DNA of 11,657 nt from Monoraphidium neglectum (lineage: Eukaryota > Chlorophyta > Chlorophyceae > Sphaeropleales > Selenastraceae), in the NCBI RefSeq assembly GCF_000611645.1, contig NW_014011780.1, forward strand, positions 1 to 11,657. Direction: 5' to 3'. The position numbers and the translations under genes are program-made. The notes under the pieces were generated by a model. It was not told the origin of the DNA and did not search any database. It was given only the letters and a program-made list of their open reading frames with translations. Positions 7,386-11,657 of this stretch are shown piece by piece; the stretch's first letter is position 1, and each line of letters starts with the position of its first letter.

Positions 7386-9494
7386 ATGCAGAGCCGGCGA
7401 AGCGGCGGCGAGCAGCAGCAGCCTGGCGCAGAAGGCAAGCAGCAGCAGCAGCAGACTGAGAAGGACGATGCAGCTCGTCAGCGGCATAAGAAGCCGCCAG
7501 CGCTTGTGTCGGCACTATCCGGCGGGATGTCTGGGGCCCTCATCAGCGCGTGTGTGCAGGTGACTTGCATCATTGGCAGCTGCGGCAGGCGGTTGACTTT
7601 GGCACGGACCTGCCCTCCCATCATGATGATGTGCCAGGGTCTGTTTAAGCAGCAAGCATGGCGCGGTGCAGGTGCAGCGCCTCCCACCCTGTCGAATGCC
7701 TGCGCGACACTGCCACGCCCCAGCTCCGCCCTCGCTCGACTGGCCCGCCACCTCGTGCGTCACCCCTCACCACGGCTCATTCGCCCCGCTCCCATCGTCT
7801 CGCCGCGCCGCGTAGCCGTTGGACGTCTTGAGGACGCGCATGCAGGCGGACGCAGCCCTGGGGACGCAGCGGTGCGCCGGCAGCTCCACCTGCGGGGCAG
7901 GGTTGGGGGGGGCGCGTCCTTCACACGACGGCTTAGAGTGCAAGGCTGGAGCTGCACGTCCCGTGTGCGAGCACACAGGCCATGCAATATGTCTGCTTGA
8001 CGCGCATGCGGCGCGCCTGCGTCCAGCCTGTGACCGGACCCGCTGCCGACAACCCCCATCCGCGCCTGCGACCGCGCGGCGCGCAGGACGGTGGGCCAAA
8101 CGGTTCGCGTGCTGTTGAAGGAGGGCGGCGTGCGCGGCATGTGGCGCGGCACGGGGCCGACGGTGGTGCGGCTGTCGCTGGGGGCGGGCATCAACTTTGT
8201 GGCCCTCGAAAAGCTCAAGGCCTTCATGCTGCACGTGAGCCAACCTCGGATGCAGGACCCACCGGGCCTGCAGCATCGCCAGCCGTGGTTTCACTCGTGC
8301 CATCGGGCACCAGGCTTGTGCTACGCGGCAGCTCTGGGGTGTAGCCCCGCGACGCGCCTGTTTTGGCTGGTGGAGACAATCACGTTCAATGTTGCTGGAC
8401 GCAACAAACAGCACAGGGTGTCTGCGCCTCCGGGCGGCACACATGCTGATGGCCCCAGCCCACCCCACCGCCCTTTGATGCACCTGCGGCCCAGGGCCTG
8501 CCGGCGTCGCAGGGGCACCTCGGCTTCTTGCAGGCAGCTCTCGTGGGGGGTGAGCTCCCCAGATCCCGGAAGCATGCCCCATGTCTGCCTGCGCTGGCTC
8601 CGCTCGCTGCAGCGCCGGGTGCTGACAACCTGAGCTGTTTTTTTTCTGCCCAACAAACTCGCGTACGGTGCCCCCGCGTGCGCACTCCCCCAGGCATGTC
8701 CCGCGCCCTGTCTGCGGCGGTGATGTCGCCGGTCACCCTCGTCAAGACCCGCATGGAGTACGGCGGCCCGATGGCGACGCAGTACCGCTCCACGTGGCAT
8801 GCTCTCTCGACCATCGCGGCGCAGGAGGGGCCGCGGGGGCTGTTCAGGGGGCTCGGGCCGACCGTTCTCGCCAACGCGCCGTTCTCTGCTCTGTACTACA
8901 TGTTCTACACAAAAATTAAGCAGGCGGTGTCGCAGGAAGGGCGGCCTCAGGTGGGGTTGCAAGCGCCCGGCCGTCTGTGAAGCATGTGATGCACGTGCCG
9001 CTGTGGGGCGGTCAGCCCGCCAGGGCGTGCTCCTACGTTGGGGTGCCAGCAGCAAGTGCCGCGGCCATGGCCCACATAGAACCACGCCGCCTGCGTCCTT
9101 GGGTCGTGCCACAAGCTCTTGCACTAGCAAACTATGCCTGTTTGATCCTCGCGGCGACCCTCAGGTGGCGGTCAACCTGATGTCTGGCCTGGTGGGCGCG
9201 ACGGCTGCGACGCTGCTGACACAGCCTAGTGACGTCGTGCGGACGCGAGTGCAGCTGGGGCTCGGCACCGCCGGCGCGACGGGGGCGGCGGCTGCGGCGG
9301 GGGCGGCGCGTGCGAACGCATGGGAGACGCTGCGGGCGGCGCTGCGGAGCGGCGGGCCGGGCGCGCTGCTGACGGGCGCGGCGCCGCGGATAGCGAAGCG
9401 CAGTTTGCAGACGGCGCTCGTATGGACACTGTACGAAGAGCTCGTGCCGGCGTTGTCTGCGCTGTGGCTTGCACTTGCAACGACGGCTCGGTAA
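7386..9494 (+). CDS. SLC25A38: Mitochondrial carrier, SLC25A38/Hem25 type (glycine transporter family)
   Basis: A six-transmembrane inner-membrane carrier. Exons: 7386-7559, 7816-7871, 8087-8234, 8513-8549, 8694-8950, 9165-9494, giving 333 residues; all five introns are GT-AG with matching phases (0, 2, 0, 1, 0). The three carrier repeats carry PLDVLRTR (59-66), PVTLVKTR (151-158) and PSDVVRTR (245-252), i.e. P-x-[DE]-x-x-[KR]-x-[KR]. The second has Thr in place of Asp, as in human SLC25A38 (PITVIKTR). Further matches: LFRGLGPTVLANAPFSALYY in repeat 2, and PRIAKRSLQTALVWTLYEE in repeat 3 against PRALRRTLMAAMAWTVYEE. In yeast and animals this carrier brings glycine into mitochondria for heme synthesis, and yeast Hem25 is also reported to import isopentenyl pyrophosphate. 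The 40-residue N-terminal extension is Gln-rich and hydrophilic. The ATG at 7386 is the only in-frame ATG ahead of the first conserved helix. No TGTAA was seen within 400 nt after the stop. Family is secure; substrate is inferred. Confidence 0.9.
8513..8549 (+). other. 37-nt exon of the carrier gene with two in-frame acceptors
   Basis: The exon encodes GHLGFLQAALVG plus the first base of a Gly codon. It restores the 12-13 residues expected between carrier repeats 1 and 2 and fixes the phase (3n+1) needed to join CAC (8234) to GC-ATG (8694). Flanks are GTCGCAG at 8512 and G|GTGAGC at 8550. A second acceptor, TTCTTGCAG at 8533, lies 21 nt inside and would leave a 16-nt exon in the same frame, dropping seven residues. 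Confidence 0.75.
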
Positions 9495-10171
9495 CGGCGA
9501 TGATGGATCCAAGTGGGGTGGACCCCAGCAGACCATGGCGTGGTGCACAGCAGCGGGCAACTGCAGACTGGTCCTGATTTCCCGGTGACATGTGCCTGGA
9601 GTTGTACCGTAAATCAAAGTGCAGGTTAGTTGTGTCTGCCTTTACACACAGCGTGCATCCGATAGCTAGGCCACAACGACTTCCGTGGCCCGATGCAATA
9701 ATACGGCAAGCTGCAAGGCTCCTCACTCTCCTTGTGTGCACAAGCAGCCGCTTCGAACTTTATCTGAAGCGCATTGACACTTCATCGCAGTACGCACTCA
9801 GGCCGTGCAGTAGGCGGATAAGGCTCGCACAGGACTGTGGCCGTGCCCCAAGTGGTCCTCCTATGGCTCGAACCTCTGTATACTGGTAGCCTGGCTGCGT
9901 GAAGAACGCAGCGTCAGACAAGGTCCTCACGCGGCTGTAGATCACCGCTGGAAGCCTCGGGATGGACGGCTTTTTAGACCAGCGGGTGCACCCGCATCCA
10001 CAAACACAGCAGGTGTGTATGTGGTCTGTTGCGTGCTGCGGGTTAGCTCTGCGAGCAACGGCGACCCCGCCACCGGTCCGCAGCACGGCCCTGCCCCTCC
10101 TTGCAACACGCCCCGCACCCCCGTGCCGTGCGCGGCCGCAGCTATGGGCGGTCGTATCCGGGCAGGCGCGC
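9495..10171. other. Intergenic region between two plus-strand genes
   Basis: This holds the 3' UTR of the carrier and the promoter and 5' UTR of the next gene. No exact TGTAA was found; GTACCGTAAATC at about 9605-9616 is the closest. An in-frame upstream ATG for the next gene occurs at 9962. Nothing else is recognisable and no ORF shows exon-like codon bias except 10142-10171, which is in frame with the following start. Confidence 0.45.
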
Positions 10172-11657
10172 ATGGACCCGTCCTTCTTCCGCCGCGACTT
10201 GCGGCTGCCGCGGCACAGGGATGTGCGACTGGAAGAATTCTCCGCTTGGTGAGTCAGCCAGAGCGGGCCCCATCACAGCGTGGCCGCGCCGCGCAACCAA
10301 CAGCGCAGCCGCCCCAGGCGCCCGCTGCCGCTATCCAGCGCCTCCCCAGCCCGGGCCACCCTTGAGCGGCGGCAACCAGCCTGCCGCCGGCCAGCCGCGG
10401 CGCTTGCCCGGCCTCCCGGCCGCCCCGACTGCCCCCGCGGCGCCCCGGATCACACTTTTCTTCCCGACCTTTGCAGGGGCCCGGACTGTGGCGATATGTT
10501 CTTCTTTCCGGAGGGAGCCCTGAACATTCTCTTTTCTCCAGTGGACAAGAACTTTAGCGTCAAGCTGAAATACATCGGCTTTGCGCCCGACGGCTATTGC
10601 AAGCGCATCAACGCGTGCTCGCACGCAGGTGCGCGCGCCCCCTGCCGCCGGACGCGCCGCAGCGTGACTGCCCGCCTTGACGCGCCCCCCTGTCCCTCCT
10701 GGGCGCGCGCTCAAACGCATTGTTCCAGCCAGCGGCGAGTGGAGGCGCGCCTCGCCCCACCTCCTCCACCTGAGCCCTTGGATGAAAACAGCGTCGCCCT
10801 GGGACCGTCGACACGCACACAACCAGCTGCCACTGGAATCGCTTCCATATCCGAGCACAAATTGGTTCCTATCTTGAAACGGCCGCGTGCGCCCGTCCCC
10901 GCAGAGTTTTACTGCGCAGTCCGGCTGCTGAACCTGGTCCGGGACAAGTGGCCGCGCCAGTTCAAGTCCTGGGTAAACCGGGTGTGCGCCAACGTCGGCA
11001 GCGGCGGGAAGCTAGGGGTGCCGCAGCCGCCGCCCGGCGCGGGCGGCGGCGGCGCCGGCGACGCGCCGGCGTTCATCCACCTGCTGACGCGCGGGGAGGA
11101 GGGGCAGGTGCTGGAGTGGCCGCAGTGGCCGCAGGCGCCGCTGGGCAAGGCGGCGGCGTACCTCAAGGTCTGTCGTTTTGTTGTGGTCGAGCCGTGCAGC
11201 AGGGGCGCGGCCCGCGCGGCGGCTGCCGGCGGCCGCCTGAGCGCAGCGGGGCCGGCCCCGCGCGGCCGCTCCGGGCGGGCGCCAGGGCCCCCCGCGGCAA
11301 TCGCAGCAAAGGACGACTGCCGCTACGCTCGCCCCCGCGCAGCCTCGCTGGACGGGTGCCGCAAGCCCTCTCAACCCCCTCTCACCAACCTCGCGCCGCG
11401 GTTGCACCTGTCCACAGGCGCTGCACGCTGAAGTCGACGCAGCGGCCCGCAGCCGCCGCGCGCCGACCTGGGAGTCTGTCTGGACTGCCATAAAGCTCGG
11501 CATCGACTGGCAGCCGAAGGACGCGGAGTTTGCGGACTTGCCGGACCCAGTCCGCCTGGTGCGGCCGGTGAAGGAGGCGCTCGCGGGCGCGCTGTCGGTG
11601 ACGGCCGCGGCGGTGGAGGCGCTGCGCGGCGGCGCAGCGGCGGCGCCGCCGCCGCCG
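10172..11657 (+). CDS. Unrecognised protein, first four exons (gene runs off the window)
   Basis: Exons 10172-10248, 10477-10628, 10905-11167 and 11418-11657+ join in frame (phases 2, 1, 0; all GT-AG) to give 244 residues with no stop at the edge. The start MDPSFFRRDLRLPRHRDVRL leads to CGDMFFFPEGALNILFSP (30-47) and VDKNFSVKLKYIGFAPDGY (48-66), a compact, probably beta-rich N-terminal region with Cys at 30, 67 and 73. Exon 3 gives FYCAVRLLNLVRDKWPRQFK (78-97), a Pro/Gly-rich linker (115-130) and FIHLLTRGEEGQVLEWPQWP (133-152). Exon 4 gives a mixed helical region with WESVWTAIKLGIDW, then runs into Ala/Pro low complexity. I do not recognise the family. The ordered hydrophobic/aromatic pattern across three phase-consistent exons says it is a real globular protein, not a spurious ORF. 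The ATG at 10172 is the conservative start; ATG 9962 is in frame and open, with or without a possible 129-nt intron (10013-10141). Confidence 0.65.

Noticed and set aside
1..11657. Search for a mobile element, CRISPR array or defence-type cluster
   Set aside because: No transposase or reverse-transcriptase motifs, terminal repeats, target-site duplications or regularly spaced repeats were seen; the window reads as ordinary intron-bearing nuclear genes.

Overview
The window looks like nuclear DNA of a GC-rich green alga (Chlorophyta). Genes are split by short spliceosomal introns of about 75 to 460 nt. Exons have strongly G/C third codon positions, proteins are rich in Ala and Gly with short Gln runs, intergenic DNA is visibly less GC-rich, and TGTAA pentamers (the volvocine-type polyadenylation signal) lie downstream of two genes. 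The NAD-isocitrate dehydrogenase resembles the plant catalytic subunit. I cannot name the species. All gene models below were spliced by hand from splice-site sequence, phase compatibility and protein similarity recalled from family knowledge. No search was run.

Layout: (1) 12-1317, minus: 5' three exons of a mitochondrial NAD-dependent isocitrate dehydrogenase catalytic subunit, running off the left edge, with a GC-AG intron and a good TATA box upstream. (2) 1318-3051: gene-poor DNA, holding one tRNA-like fold with a perfect B box at 2833-2897. (3) 3453-4192, plus: last three exons of a small unrecognised gene; a possible first exon is at 3052-3191. (4) 4684-6893, minus: a gene of about 537 codons for an Ala-rich, probably plastid-targeted membrane protein whose C-terminal third resembles a SlyD-type FKBP domain. 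Genes 3 and 4 are tail to tail. (5) 7386-9494, plus: a complete six-exon mitochondrial carrier closely resembling SLC25A38/Hem25, divergent from gene 4 across about 490 bp. (6) 10172-11657, plus: the first four exons of an unrecognised gene that runs off the right edge.

The genes are not an operon-like system. Two encode mitochondrial metabolic proteins (TCA-cycle dehydrogenase; glycine/heme-type carrier), one a probable plastid membrane protein, and two are unknown. The most interesting points are the membrane-anchored SlyD-like protein, the carrier whose classical role (glycine for heme) does not fit an organism expected to make 5-aminolevulinate from glutamate, its 37-nt exon with two in-frame acceptors, the GC-AG intron, the tRNA-like fold, and two unknown proteins.
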